Shown: positions 24,474 to 33,989 of the stretch, piece by piece
Layout: each line of letters starts with the position of its first letter
Position numbering within the stretch: position 1 is the first letter of the stretch
Source of the DNA: DATBGZ01 sp963803115
Lineage (GTDB): Bacteria; Actinomycetota; Actinomycetes; Mycobacteriales; Micromonosporaceae
Length of the DNA stretch: 64,000 bases
Reading direction: 5' to 3'
NCBI GenBank assembly: GCA_963803115.1
Contig: CAWDLN010000004.1
Location: forward strand, 35,050 to 99,049
The notes under the pieces: model-generated
Database searches by the model: none
What the model saw: the letters and a program-made list of their open reading frames with translations, nothing else
Told to the model about the DNA's origin: nothing
Program-made: the position numbers and the translations under genes

Positions 24474-24650
24474 CTACTCCAGATCTTCGTCCAGCCGGGC
24501 GAGCCAGGTTGCGAATCGCTCGATGGGCGTCTCGAACTCCGGGTTGGCGTCGACGAAGTCGCGCAGCCGTTCGGCCAGCCACTCGATCGACACGGTCTCG
24601 TCGCCCCGTCGCTCGGTCAGCTCCTCCAACCCTCGGTCGGTGAAGTACAC
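24474..24650 (-). CDS. Small conserved protein (DUF6104-like)
   Basis: GTG 24650, preceded by the excellent AAGGAGGAGCC, opens a 58-codon frame. The product starts VYFTDRGLEELTERRGDE and contains FVDANPEFETPIERFATWL. This matches my memory of actinobacterial DUF6104 proteins encoded just after kgd. It is acidic, helical and soluble. It begins 39 bp after the kgd stop, so the two probably share a transcript. Function is unknown. Confidence 0.85.
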   Translation of the reverse strand: MYFTDRGLEELTERRGDETVSIEWLAERLRDFVDANPEFETPIERFATWLARLDEDLE

Positions 24651-24689
24651 GGCTCCTCCTTCCCGCTCTGACCGGTCGATCGCGCCGGG

Positions 24690-27600
24690 TCAGGAGCGGC
24701 GGAACGCCCGGTCGATCAGGTCGGCCTGTTCCGCGTCGTGCAGCTTCGTCGAGCCGACGGCCGGGGCCGCCGCCGCTGCGCGAGAGACATGGGTGATCGG
24801 CACGCCGAGCTGATCGATCAGATTCATGGCGATGAACGTCCACGCGCCCTGGTTCGAGGGTTCCTCCTGCACCCACACGAACTCCGCCGCATTCGGATAC
24901 CGCGCCAGCTCAGCCTTGACCGCATCGACCGGCGACGGGTACAGCTGCTCGAGCCGCACGATCGCGGTGTCGGTGGCGCCCCGCTCGCCTCGCCCGGCGA
25001 CGAGATCGTAGAAGATCTTGCCGGAGCAGAGCAGCACCCGCGTGACAGCCGCGGCCGCCAAGGGCTCCGGATCGGCGAGCACCGGCTGGAACGTGCCCGA
25101 CGTGAAGTCGGTCACAGAGGAGATCACCTGGCGGTGCCGCAACAGCGACTTGGGTGTGAACACCACCAGTGGCTTCTTCTTCGACGACAGCGCCTGGCGG
25201 CGCAACAGGTGGAAGTAGCTCGCCGGTGTCGACGGCACCGCCACCCGCATGTTGTCCTCGGCGCACAGCTGCAGGTACCGCTCGATCCGCCCCGAGGTGT
25301 GGTCCGGCCCCTGTCCCTCGTGCGAGTGCGGCAGCAGCAGTGTCACCGAGCTCTGCTGGCCCCACTTCACCTCACCCGACGAGATGAATTCATCCACAAT
25401 GGACTGGGCGCCGTTCGCGAAGTCGCCGAATTGGGCCTCCCAGCAGACCAGGGCATCCGGGCTCTCCACCGAGTATCCGTATTCAAATCCCATCACGGCG
25501 AACTCGGACAGCAGCGAGTCGTGGGCGAAGAACTTGCCACCGTTGCGCTCCATGGCCTTCACGGGAAGGTAATCCTCACCGGTCACTGAGTCCACAATGG
25601 ACGCGTGCCGCGAAACGAATGTGCCCCGGCGCGAGTCCTGGCCGGTCAGCCGTACCGTGATGCCTTGGCGTACCAGGGAACCGAAGGCGATTATCTCGGC
25701 GAAGCCCCAGTCGATGCCGCCCTCGACGGCCATCTTCGCCCGCCGCTCCAGCAACTGGGCCACCCGCTTGTGGGGGGTGAAGCCCTCCGGCAGCCGGACG
25801 TGGACCTCGCCGACCTCGGTCACCACCGAGGCGTCCACGGCGGTCTCGACCTCCGGCTCGGGCACGATCGCACGCGAGCGTGCCGGCGGCCGCGTCGGAG
25901 CCGAACTGGCCGCGTCGCGGGTCGCCTTGAAGACCTGTTCCAACTGGGCCTGGTAGTCGCGCAGCAGCTCCTCCGCCTGCTGCACCGTGATGTCGCCGCG
26001 CCCGATCAGCTCCTCGGTGTAGATCTTCCGGACAGATCGCTTGCCGTCGATGATCTGGTACATCTTCGGGTTGGTCATCGAAGGGTCGTCGCCCTCGTTG
26101 TGGCCGCGCCGGCGGTAGCAGAGCATGTCGACGACGACGTCCTTGTTGAACGCCTGCCGGTACTCGAACGCCAGGTGCGCCACCCGCAGCACGGCCTCCG
26201 GGTCGTCACCGTTCACATGGAAGATGGGCGCCTGGATCATCCGGGCGATGTCGGTGGAGTATAGCGACGACCGCGAGTACTCGGGCGCGGTGGTGAATCC
26301 CACCTGGTTGTTGATGACCACGTGGACGGTCCCTCCGGTGCGGTACCCGCGCAGCTGGGACAGGTTCAGCGTCTCGGCCACCACTCCCTGACCGGCGAAG
26401 GCCGCATCGCCGTGCACCAGCAGCGGCAGCACGGTGTAGCCCTCGAGCTTGAGGTCGATGCGGTCCTGCTTGGCCCGGACGATGCCCTCGAGCACTGGGT
26501 CGACCGCCTCCAGATGCGAGGGGTTGGCCACGACGCTCACCGTCGTCGCGTGTTCACCGTCCCTTGTGGTGTATTTCCCGGTCTGGCCGAGGTGGTACTT
26601 CACGTCACCGGAGCCCATGGTGGACTTCGGGTCCAGGTGCCCCTCGAACTCCGAGAAGATCTTCTCGTACGGCTTGCCGACGAGGTTGGCGAGAACGTTG
26701 AGCCGGCCCCGGTGCGCCATGCCGATGACGACCTCGTCGAGGTCTTCCTCGGCCGCGGTAGTGAGGATCTCGTCCAGCAGCGGGATGATGCTCTCGGCCC
26801 CCTCGAGCGAGAACCGCTTCTGGCCGACGAACTTCGTCTGCAGGAAGGTTTCGAACGCCTCGGCCGCGTTGAGTCGGGTCAGGATGTAGTGCTGTTCCTC
26901 CGGCGTTGGCTTCGTGTAGCGACGTTCCACCCGCTCCTGGATCCAGCGGCGCTCCTCCGGATCCTGGATGTGCATGTATTCGACGCCGACCCGGCGGCAG
27001 TACGAGTCACGCAGCACGCCGAGGATGTCACGCAGCTTCATCCGTTGGTGGCCGGCGAAGCCGCCGACCGGGAACGTCCGGTCGAGGTCCCACAGGGTCA
27101 GCTCGTGCTCGCGCACGTCGAGGTCGGGGTGACGGCGGATGTGGTACTCGAGCGGGTCGGTGTCGGCCATGAGGTGTCCGCGCACCCGGTAGGCGTGGAT
27201 CAGCTCGATCACCCGGGCGGCCTTGTCGATCTGGCCCTCGGAGGTGTGGGCCACGTCGCGGGTCCAGCGGATCGGCTCGTACGGGATCCGCAGTGACGTG
27301 AAGATCTCGTCGTAGAACTCGTACTGACCCAGCAGCAGTTCGTGGATCACCTTGAGGAACTCGCCCGACTGCGCGCCCTGAATGATGCGGTGGTCGTAGG
27401 TGGACGTCAATGTGATGATCTTGCTGATCGCCAGGTCCGCCAGCTGGTCGTCGCTCATGCCGGCGAACTCGGCCGGATGCTCCATCGCGCCGACGCCGAT
27501 GATCGCCCCCTGACCCTGCATGAGCCGGGGCATCGAGTGCACCGTGCCGATGCCGCCCGGGTTGGTCAGCGAGATCGTGGTGCCGGCGTAGTCGTCCATC

Positions 27601-28391
27601 GTGAGCTCGTTGCGGCGGGCCCGCCGGACCAGGTCCTCGTACGCCTGCCAGAACTGACGGAAGTCCAGGGCGCCGGCGTTCTTGATGCTCGGGACCACGA
27701 GGGTGCGTGAGCCGTCCGGCCGGGTGAGGTCGATCGCGATGCCGAGGTTGACCGCGGCCGGCGTGACCGAGACCGGCTTGCCGCCCTCGGTGGCAAACGA
27801 CTGGTTCATCTCGGGGTGCTTGGCGATCGCCTTCACCAGCGCGAAGCCGATGATGTGCGTGAAACTCACCTTCCCACCCCGACCGCGGGCGAGGTGGTTG
27901 TTGATCACGATGCGGTTGTCGGCCAGCAGCTTGGCCGGCACGGCGCGCACGCTCGTGGCGGTCGGCACCTGCAGCGAGGCGTCCATGTTGGAAACGATCT
28001 TCGCCGCCACGCCCCGGATTGGCGTCGTGTGCGCCTGGCCGTCGGGCGAGGGCGGCTGCGCCTCTTGCTTGACCGCGGGCTTGGGCGGTGCGCTCGGCGG
28101 GGTCGGCGCTGGTACGGGCGCGGGAGCCGGCGTCGGTGCCGCACCCGGCGCAGGTGCCGGGGCAGGCGCTGGCGCGGCGGGGGCGGGGCTCGGCGCCTTG
28201 CTCACAGCGGCGGTCGCCGGCTCGCCCTGGTCCGGCCGGTAGTCGGCGAAGAAGTCATGCCACGCGGGATCAACGCTGTTGGGGTCGGCGAGGTACCGCT
28301 GGTACATGTCCTCGACGATCCATTCATTGGGGCCGAAGCCCACCAGCGGGTTGTCCTGCGGGTTCGTCGGTTGGCTGGTCACGACAGCCAT
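24690..28391 (-). CDS. kgd: Multifunctional 2-oxoglutarate decarboxylase/dehydrogenase E1-E2 (Kgd/OdhA)
   Basis: The 1233-residue enzyme is the actinobacterial fusion of an E2-like acyltransferase domain with the thiamine-diphosphate E1 subunit. Order: N-terminal docking segment (NEWIVEDMYQRYL), a Pro/Ala linker (about 65-125), the E2 catalytic domain with TSTYDHRIIQGA, then E1 with IGMAHRGRLNVLANLVGKPY, the YRRRGHNEGDDPSMT region and the C-terminal pyrimidine-binding domain. It works in the TCA cycle, where the small FHA protein GarA/OdhI regulates homologues. ATG 28391 is chosen because conserved sequence begins at MAVVTSQPTNPQ; an upstream in-frame codon at 28415 exists. Confidence 0.96.
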   Translation of the reverse strand: MAVVTSQPTNPQDNPLVGFGPNEWIVEDMYQRYLADPNSVDPAWHDFFADYRPDQGEPATAAVSKAPSPAPAAPAPAPAPAPGAAPTPAPAPVPAPTPPSAPPKPAVKQEAQPPSPDGQAHTTPIRGVAAKIVSNMDASLQVPTATSVRAVPAKLLADNRIVINNHLARGRGGKVSFTHIIGFALVKAIAKHPEMNQSFATEGGKPVSVTPAAVNLGIAIDLTRPDGSRTLVVPSIKNAGALDFRQFWQAYEDLVRRARRNELTMDDYAGTTISLTNPGGIGTVHSMPRLMQGQGAIIGVGAMEHPAEFAGMSDDQLADLAISKIITLTSTYDHRIIQGAQSGEFLKVIHELLLGQYEFYDEIFTSLRIPYEPIRWTRDVAHTSEGQIDKAARVIELIHAYRVRGHLMADTDPLEYHIRRHPDLDVREHELTLWDLDRTFPVGGFAGHQRMKLRDILGVLRDSYCRRVGVEYMHIQDPEERRWIQERVERRYTKPTPEEQHYILTRLNAAEAFETFLQTKFVGQKRFSLEGAESIIPLLDEILTTAAEEDLDEVVIGMAHRGRLNVLANLVGKPYEKIFSEFEGHLDPKSTMGSGDVKYHLGQTGKYTTRDGEHATTVSVVANPSHLEAVDPVLEGIVRAKQDRIDLKLEGYTVLPLLVHGDAAFAGQGVVAETLNLSQLRGYRTGGTVHVVINNQVGFTTAPEYSRSSLYSTDIARMIQAPIFHVNGDDPEAVLRVAHLAFEYRQAFNKDVVVDMLCYRRRGHNEGDDPSMTNPKMYQIIDGKRSVRKIYTEELIGRGDITVQQAEELLRDYQAQLEQVFKATRDAASSAPTRPPARSRAIVPEPEVETAVDASVVTEVGEVHVRLPEGFTPHKRVAQLLERRAKMAVEGGIDWGFAEIIAFGSLVRQGITVRLTGQDSRRGTFVSRHASIVDSVTGEDYLPVKAMERNGGKFFAHDSLLSEFAVMGFEYGYSVESPDALVCWEAQFGDFANGAQSIVDEFISSGEVKWGQQSSVTLLLPHSHEGQGPDHTSGRIERYLQLCAEDNMRVAVPSTPASYFHLLRRQALSSKKKPLVVFTPKSLLRHRQVISSVTDFTSGTFQPVLADPEPLAAAAVTRVLLCSGKIFYDLVAGRGERGATDTAIVRLEQLYPSPVDAVKAELARYPNAAEFVWVQEEPSNQGAWTFIAMNLIDQLGVPITHVSRAAAAAPAVGSTKLHDAEQADLIDRAFRRS

Positions 28392-28544
28392 CGCCCTTTC
28401 GTACGCGCGCGGCATGGCCGCGAGGGGTGTCGGTGAGAGGTCTGAGAGCGCTCAGGCGTGCGCATCCAAGGTTACGCCCACCGATGTGTTCGCTGCTTGC
28501 AGCCGGTGGTCACGGGCTGTCAGGCATGCACGGGCAGCTGGTGC

Positions 28545-29513
28545 TTACGAGATGTCCCGCTTCCTGGTGATCAAAGTACCCACGACGCCGGCCACCAATC
28601 CGTACCCGAGGAGTACGACGGCGCCGACCCACCACGGTGGTCCGTAGGTGTTGACGGCGAACTGGAGTCGCTCGGTGGAGACCATGATGAACGAGGCGAC
28701 GCCGGGGAGCAGGACGACGAACTGCCAGACCCGGTCGTCGTGGATCACGAACTGACGGATGATCCCGAAGAGCAGCACCGCGACCGGCCAGCTGATCCAA
28801 TACAGGGCAGCGGCCGTGATGGTGGCCCCGAGTTGGCTCTGGATAAGCACTCCGAGACCGATGCCGAGCACGGCCCAGATGACGTAGGCCAGCAGGTTCA
28901 TGGCTACGGACCGGACGATGTCCGGATCCCGGTACGGGAAGCCGTACCCGGTCGCCGTGAAGTTGAGCGCACCGACGCCCACGTTGATCGCAGTGGTGAC
29001 GAACCAGAAACCCGTTGCCAAGCACACCCCGGCGACGAGCTTCGCCACGATGACCCGAGTGCGATGCGGCGTGGTGAGGAAGGTGGAGGTGGCGGTCTGG
29101 TGGAAGTACTCATTGGTGACGATGAGCGCTCCCAGGACCACTATGAACATCAGGTTCAGAAGTTGCCCGGAGGTGTAGACGTTCGCCGCCGACCGGGCGA
29201 GGATGCGCGCGACGTCGGTCTGAGCCGCGAAGTCCTCCAGGATCGCCTTCTGCTCGGAGGCCGCGGGCCGCTGGTCGGGCGGAATCTGGGAGAAGTCCGG
29301 CGGATGAAGCCGGGCCTGCTCCGCGTTGGCCAACTCGCCGTTGGCCTGGAAGATGTTGATCAACAGGCTCAACGCGGTGCCGAAGAGAATGAACAGCCCA
29401 AAGATCCACCAGGAGTTGGTGGTGAAGATCTTGCGGAGCTCCGCCCGCACCAACCGGCCGTGGCGCAACACGACAACCTGGGTGCCCGGCTCCGTTTGGG
29501 TGTCCAGACTCAT
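28545..29513 (-). CDS. ABC-2-type exporter permease
   Basis: The 322-residue membrane protein has one N-terminal helix after VRAELRKIFTTNSWW, a large extracytoplasmic loop, and five more hydrophobic segments from about residue 115 onwards. This is the ABC-2 layout. Its ATPase lies upstream in the same direction, after a 121-bp spacer. The stop at 28545 is 153 bp from the divergent kgd start region. Substrate unknown. Confidence 0.9.
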   Translation of the reverse strand: MSLDTQTEPGTQVVVLRHGRLVRAELRKIFTTNSWWIFGLFILFGTALSLLINIFQANGELANAEQARLHPPDFSQIPPDQRPAASEQKAILEDFAAQTDVARILARSAANVYTSGQLLNLMFIVVLGALIVTNEYFHQTATSTFLTTPHRTRVIVAKLVAGVCLATGFWFVTTAINVGVGALNFTATGYGFPYRDPDIVRSVAMNLLAYVIWAVLGIGLGVLIQSQLGATITAAALYWISWPVAVLLFGIIRQFVIHDDRVWQFVVLLPGVASFIMVSTERLQFAVNTYGPPWWVGAVVLLGYGLVAGVVGTLITRKRDIS

Positions 29514-29634
29514 CTGTGCTCCTGGTTCGCTCGCTCGCGCGGCGCTGAAGGCGACGCCTTCCCTCGCCGCCCCGCATTCCCGACTTCGTCGGCGGGTCGA
29601 CTCAGTCCAGGCGCCGCCGCGCCAGCTCGCTCGC
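29514..29634. other. GC-rich repeat-like spacer between the two ABC genes
   Basis: This 121-bp spacer is rich in GCTCGC and GGCGCC blocks, with TCGCTCGCTC near both ends. It resembles the 12101-12173 spacer before the sirohydrochlorin chelatase and looks like an interspersed repeat inserted in an operon. No coding signal is visible. Confidence 0.45.
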
Positions 29635-30543
29635 TCATCTGATTCCCGCCTTCGCGTGCGTGAGCTGCAGGAACACCTGCTCCAGGTCGGGCTTCTCGGC
29701 GACCATCTCGTGCAGCTCCGCCTGCGCCGCTAGCGCCGCTCGGCCGATCGTGGGCGCGTCGACACCGCTGATCAACAGCGCGCCGTCGGGCGGGTAGTCC
29801 ACCCGCGCACCTTGCTTGGTCAACTCCAGCACGAGTTGGTCGGCGTGCGGGGTCCGCACTCGTACCGGTCCTGGCTGGGACATTCCGCCGACGATCTCGG
29901 TGACCGGGCCCTGCGCCACCAGTCGGCCGGCCGCGATGATGATGACGTCATCCGCGAGCTGCTCCATCTCGCCGAGCAGGTGGCTGGAGACGAAGACCGT
30001 GCGGCCCTGGCTCGCGAAGGCCCGCAGGAACTCACGCATCCAGCGGATGCCTTCCGGGTCGAGCCCGTTGGCCGGCTCGTCAAGGATCAGCACGCGTGGG
30101 TCACCGATCATCGCGGCGGCGATACCGAGCCGCTGCCGCATACCGAGGGAGTAGCCGCGAAACCGCCGGCCTGCGGCTGGACCGAGGCCAACGATATCGA
30201 GCACCTCGTCGGCGCGCTTGTCCGGATAGCCTCCAGCGGCGCAGATGATGCGCAGGTGGTTTCGGCCGGTACGGCCCTTATGCGCGCTCGATGCCTCGAG
30301 CACCGCGCCGACAGTGTCGAGGGGGCGCTCCAGGTCGGCGTACCGAGACCCGCTCACCGTCGCGGCTCCGCCCGTCGGTGTGACGAGGTTCAGCATCATG
30401 CGCAGCGTGGTGGTCTTACCGGAGCCGTTGGGCCCGAGGAAGCCGGTCACCCGGCCCGGCGCCACGGTGAAGGAGAGATCGTCAACCGCTCTGACCTTGG
30501 GATAGACCTTGGTCAAGTTGGACACGACCAACTGGCCGTCCAT
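29635..30543 (-). CDS. ABC transporter ATP-binding protein
   Basis: The 302-residue ATPase has Walker A GPNGSGKTT, an RGYSLGMRQRLGIA signature, Walker B VLILDEPANGLDP and the H-loop SSHLL. The C-terminal 80 residues are an accessory domain typical of drug/bacitracin-type ABC-2 exporters. It pairs with the permease at 28545-29513. ATG 30543 is preceded by CGGAGGG. Confidence 0.93.
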   Translation of the reverse strand: MDGQLVVSNLTKVYPKVRAVDDLSFTVAPGRVTGFLGPNGSGKTTTLRMMLNLVTPTGGAATVSGSRYADLERPLDTVGAVLEASSAHKGRTGRNHLRIICAAGGYPDKRADEVLDIVGLGPAAGRRFRGYSLGMRQRLGIAAAMIGDPRVLILDEPANGLDPEGIRWMREFLRAFASQGRTVFVSSHLLGEMEQLADDVIIIAAGRLVAQGPVTEIVGGMSQPGPVRVRTPHADQLVLELTKQGARVDYPPDGALLISGVDAPTIGRAALAAQAELHEMVAEKPDLEQVFLQLTHAKAGIR

Positions 30544-30615
30544 GGTGTTCCCTCCGGGGGGTCTTACTGGTCAGAGTCATTGACAGTAACGGGCGGCGCA
30601 AATCCTGCCGGATAC

Positions 30616-31282
30616 TCAGATCGCGATCCAGGTCCCCCGGGCCGTGGCCAATAGTTCGCCCCCGGGACCGTAGCAAGCTCGACACGGTGAAGGCCTTCCG
30701 TCCTTCCTCGCCGGTCATCTGCCCCATGACGACGCATTGCTGCCCGGGTGCCGGGAGAGCGTCGACCCGGGCGGCGATCCGGCCCAGCACGTACGGCCGG
30801 CCCTCGAGCGGTACCGACCAGCCGCCCGGGCAGTCCAGCGCCGCCCAGACCAACTCCGGCGCGATCTCGTCCGGGACGACGAAGGGGGCCGCGGTGCGCC
30901 GGTCCGGCAGCCGGCCGGGAAACAGGCGCAGGCCATCGCCCACCTCCCGTTCGGTGCCGCAAACGAAGCACGTCGGGAACGGGTGGCTCCGGAAGCCGGG
31001 GTAATCCTTCGATACTTCGACCGCGTCGGCCCACGACACCGGCGCGACGACTTCATCCACTGTGGACTCTCGCGCCTCGGCTACCAGGTCGCCCGCGGTC
31101 GTGTAGACGCGCAGCAGGCCGTCCTCGGCGCGCGGCGTCAACTCCTCCTCGAGCGGCGGCGGCCGCAACAGAGTGACCTCGATCGCGCCATCGGGTGGCC
31201 CGAGGCTTGTGGCGCAACGCCCGGCGGAGTACCCGCCGTTGCCCGTTCCGGGTGGACCGTTGAACCGGCTTCCTATGATCAT
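30616..31282 (-). pseudogene. Acyl-CoA thioesterase-like (hot-dog) protein, frameshifted at the end
   Basis: ATG 31282 opens a protein starting MIIGSRFNGPPGTGNGGYSA, with a double hot-dog thioesterase feel and CFVCGTERE in the centre. At about 30670 the frame shifts: after TVSSL the expected ending YGPGGELLATARGTWIAI lies in another frame and stops at TGA 30618-30616. Dropping one C near 30670 restores a protein of about 221 residues. The uncorrected frame would run on into the ABC ATPase gene. The start overlaps the DUF3052-like gene by four bases. Confidence 0.75.
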
Positions 31283-31710
31283 CTGTCGACCTTCCGAATG
31301 ACGTGCTTGAGGCCGGACCAAACGTCGTCGATGGCGCACACCTTGACGTCGACCCGGCCGTGGCTGAGTGCGTAGTCGCGGACCACGTTCTCGTTGAGAT
31401 CCGTGGTCAGGCCAGAGGAGCGCTTCGGCCAGGCGATCCAGAGTGCGCCGGCGATCGTGGTCCGCGGGTGCAACACCGGCCAACGCGTGCTGAGCCGGGC
31501 GTGGTCCGGGCAGAAGCAGACGATCACGTCGTACGGTCCGTCGCCCCCGCGCCGGCTCACGCTCACGGCGTCGGGGAGGTCGCCGAGGTCAAAGTCGACC
31601 GGGGCACCGTCGAGTAGCACCGCGGCGCCGCTGCCGACGCCGAGCTTGCGCGCCAGCGGCGTACCGGAATACCCAGCCACGCCCAGCACCCTACGGCTCG
31701 GCTCTGTCAC
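31279..31710 (-). CDS. DUF3052-like protein
   Basis: The 143-residue protein starts with VAGYSGTPLARKLGVGSGA and contains VIVCFCPDHARL, then ALWIAWPKRSSG and a late DDVWSGLKHVIRK. This matches the small actinobacterial DUF3052 proteins of unknown function. GTG 31710 is used, and the stop overlaps the start of the thioesterase-like gene by four bases, so they form an operon. Confidence 0.78.
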   Translation of the reverse strand: MTEPSRRVLGVAGYSGTPLARKLGVGSGAAVLLDGAPVDFDLGDLPDAVSVSRRGGDGPYDVIVCFCPDHARLSTRWPVLHPRTTIAGALWIAWPKRSSGLTTDLNENVVRDYALSHGRVDVKVCAIDDVWSGLKHVIRKVDR

Positions 31711-31850
31711 GGCACTGTCGGCCGCATCGCCGACGAACCCTGCCCTCGGAACGCTCCCTTTTGCTCGTCGACCTTGGACTTTTACGTGCTAGTTGATCAC
31801 CAATCACACGCATTTGTCCAAGATCGGCGAAGCAAGAATCGTAGAGAACT

Positions 31851-31887
31851 CGCGATGTATCGCGTCTTGAGTTAAGATGTATCGCGT
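31851..31887 (+). promoter_or_regulatory. Candidate PadR operator before the DUF4097-padR operon
   Basis: CGCGATGTATCGCG (31851-31864) is a perfect palindrome. Its right part GATGTATCGCGT recurs as a direct copy at 31876-31887, 22 bp on. The sites lie 41-77 bp before the DUF4097 start. PadR regulators bind such AT-centred palindromes and often control their own operon. Confidence 0.65.
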
Positions 31888-31927
31888 GTTCGAGACTACG
31901 ATCAAGAGAACGGTGGGGAGGCACGGA

Positions 31928-32797
31928 ATGGGAACCTGGCTCATCGACAGCCCGCAGGGGCTGACCCTCGACGGCGACGTCGCGCAGCTAGACGTGTGGT
32001 TCGCCCAGGGCAAGCTGCGCGTCGTCGGAACCGAGGGTCCGGCCCGTATCGAGATTAAGAAGGTCGGCCGGAAGGGCATCAACATCACCCTGGAGGACGG
32101 TCTCCTCTCCGTACGCCACTCCATCAAGCAGGGCTGGTGGCGCGGGGCAGGTCCGTTCTGGTGGTTCCTCGGCGGCCGCCGCAACTACATGGCGGACGTC
32201 ATCATCGCCGTACCACCGACCGTCACGAGCAGTCTCACGGTGGTCGCGGGCGCTGTTGTCGCGTCCGGTCTGCGCCATGGGGTCACCGTCGACGTGACGA
32301 GTGGCTCGATCACGGTGATGGGGCTCGGCGGCGCCGTCCGTACCAAGACCGTCTCCGGGTCCATCGAGGCGATGGGCGTCTCGGGTGACCTCGTCATGGA
32401 GACCGTCTCGGGCGAGATCAGCCTGGCCGAATCGTCCGCGGAGCGCGTGCGCGCCCGAACGATCTCCGGCGCGGTCACGTGCGATCTGGACAACCCATTC
32501 GCCCGCGAGGTGCACATCGACACCACGTCCGGATCGATCACGGTACGAGTGCCCGAGGACGCCGACCTGAACGTGAGCCTCGGCGCCACCAGCGGTCGGG
32601 TCGCCAGTGGCTTTCCACAGGTTCTCGTCGGCGGCCCGCCGGGCACCCATTCGGCCAGCGGCCAGATCGGGACCGGATCCGGGACGCTACGGGCGTACGC
32701 CGTCTCCGGCTCGGTCTCGCTGCTCGCGCGGCCATCCGAGGATTTCGGACGGGACCCGGACTTCGGCCGCGATCTGGATGAGGGCGGCAGCGCATGA
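31928..32797 (+). CDS. DUF4097-family beta-repeat protein
   Basis: The 289-residue protein has the repeating short strands typical of DUF4097 (putative adhesin-like) beta-helix proteins: VTSGSITVMG, KTVSGSIEAMG, ETVSGEISLAE, DTTSGSITVRV and AYAVSGSVSLL. It has no signal peptide. ATG 31928 follows GTGGGGAGGCACGG. An earlier ATG at 31877 would overlap the candidate operator. Its stop overlaps the padR start as ATGA. DUF4097-PadR pairs are common in Gram-positive bacteria and often linked to envelope stress. Confidence 0.88.
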   Translation: MGTWLIDSPQGLTLDGDVAQLDVWFAQGKLRVVGTEGPARIEIKKVGRKGINITLEDGLLSVRHSIKQGWWRGAGPFWWFLGGRRNYMADVIIAVPPTVTSSLTVVAGAVVASGLRHGVTVDVTSGSITVMGLGGAVRTKTVSGSIEAMGVSGDLVMETVSGEISLAESSAERVRARTISGAVTCDLDNPFAREVHIDTTSGSITVRVPEDADLNVSLGATSGRVASGFPQVLVGGPPGTHSASGQIGTGSGTLRAYAVSGSVSLLARPSEDFGRDPDFGRDLDEGGSA

Positions 32798-33422
32798 GCG
32801 CGGTATTCAGCCACGGCCGGCTCCGGCTATATCTATTGCGGCTGCTCGAGGAGGGGCCGAAGCACGGGTACGAACTCATCCGCCTGCTCGAGAACAGGTT
32901 CCATGGCCTCTACGCCCCGTCGGCCGGCACGATCTATCCGCGGTTGGCCCGGATGGAAGCGGACGGCCTATGATTCACACCGCCACCGGCGGCCGCAAGG
33001 TCTACGAGATCACCGACGCCGGCCGAGCCGAACTCGCCGCCCGTTCCGACGAACTGGCCCGGCTGGAGGCGGAGATCCATGCCTCGGTGGCTGACCTCGC
33101 GGCGCTCGCGGAGGAGGTCGAGACGGGGGTACGGGGATCCGTACGCGACCTCAAGCGTGAGCTCCGGCAGGCGCGCCAGGAGGCCCGCACCCCGATCCGC
33201 GAGGATTGGCGCCACTGGCGGGATGCGTGGACCGGCAACGGCCGGACAACGTCGGCCGACTTGCCCGATCCGCAGGCGCGGGTCGCCCGCAAGGCCGAGG
33301 ATCTCGCCTCGGAGGTGACCCGGCTCGTGGGCTTGGGCCGTGCGTCCACAGAGGACCTTCGGGTTGCGTCCACTGTGCTCGATTCCGTACGGGATCAGCT
33401 TCGACACATTCTCCGCGGCTGA
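32794..33422 (+). pseudogene. padR: PadR-family regulator, frameshifted
   Basis: ATG 32794 starts a PadR winged helix (LRLYLLRLLEEGPKHGYELI, then YPRLARMEADG) but meets TGA at 32971-32973. The homologous continuation HTATGGRKVYEITDAGRAEL is in another frame that runs to 33422 and ends with a long helical domain (VRDLKRELRQARQEARTPI). One missing or added base near 32968 joins the halves into about 209 residues. As it overlaps the DUF4097 stop by four bases, the operon is translationally coupled. The frame error may be technical. Confidence 0.85.
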
Positions 33423-33447
33423 TCCCGGACGGGCTCGTACCAACCGG

Positions 33448-33911
33448 CTAGACGACGCCGATCTCGACGACCAAGACCTGGTGAGCGGCCCGCAGTTCAT
33501 TCCAGGTCCGAGCGGCTTGAACCGCACCCAGATGGTCGCGTTGACACTCAAGTTGTAGATGGCTTGGCTGTACAGCGCGAACGTAATGCCGTCGTCGTTC
33601 TCCAAGGCATAGCAGGGGCCGGTGTTGTCGATAACCCGGCCCACGAGCAGATCGGTTGGCGTCGGGTCCGTGGGCACGGTCGGGAAGCCCGACGGAAGCG
33701 TCCGCGTCGGATTGATCGTCGGGTTGGCGGGAGGTTCCGTGCTTCCTGACGTTGCGGAAGTCGAGTCAATCCCAGCCGACGGATCCACTGACGCGCCCAC
33801 TGTGGACGGTGCATTCCGATTCGCGGAATCAGGACTGGCGCAGCCGGTCATCGCGGCGACAACCGCCAATACAAGCGCCGAACCGCCCAGCCACCGAAAG
33901 GATAGAGCCAT
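33448..33911 (-). pseudogene. Small lipoprotein, frameshifted near its end
   Basis: ATG 33911 gives a lipoprotein signal (ALVLAVVAAMTGCAS, lipidated cysteine in the TGC-A box), a Ser/Thr/Pro-rich spacer and a small domain with GRVIDNTGPCYALENDDG and ATIWVRFKP. After GMNCG the natural ending AAHQVLVVEIGVV lies in the next frame, stopping at 33448. Restoring one G in the run at about 33493-33497 joins them (about 154 residues). The family is unknown. Confidence 0.7.
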
Positions 33912-33989
33912 CCTGCGCTCCCTGTCCGTGGCAGCGTGCTCGGGGAGGGCGACCTCCCCGAGCACGCCAGACACTCCGTGCTCAGTACA

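Noticed and set aside
24738..28436. Several plus-strand frames of 200-320 codons
   Set aside because: They lie antisense to kgd. The codon pattern fits kgd only.
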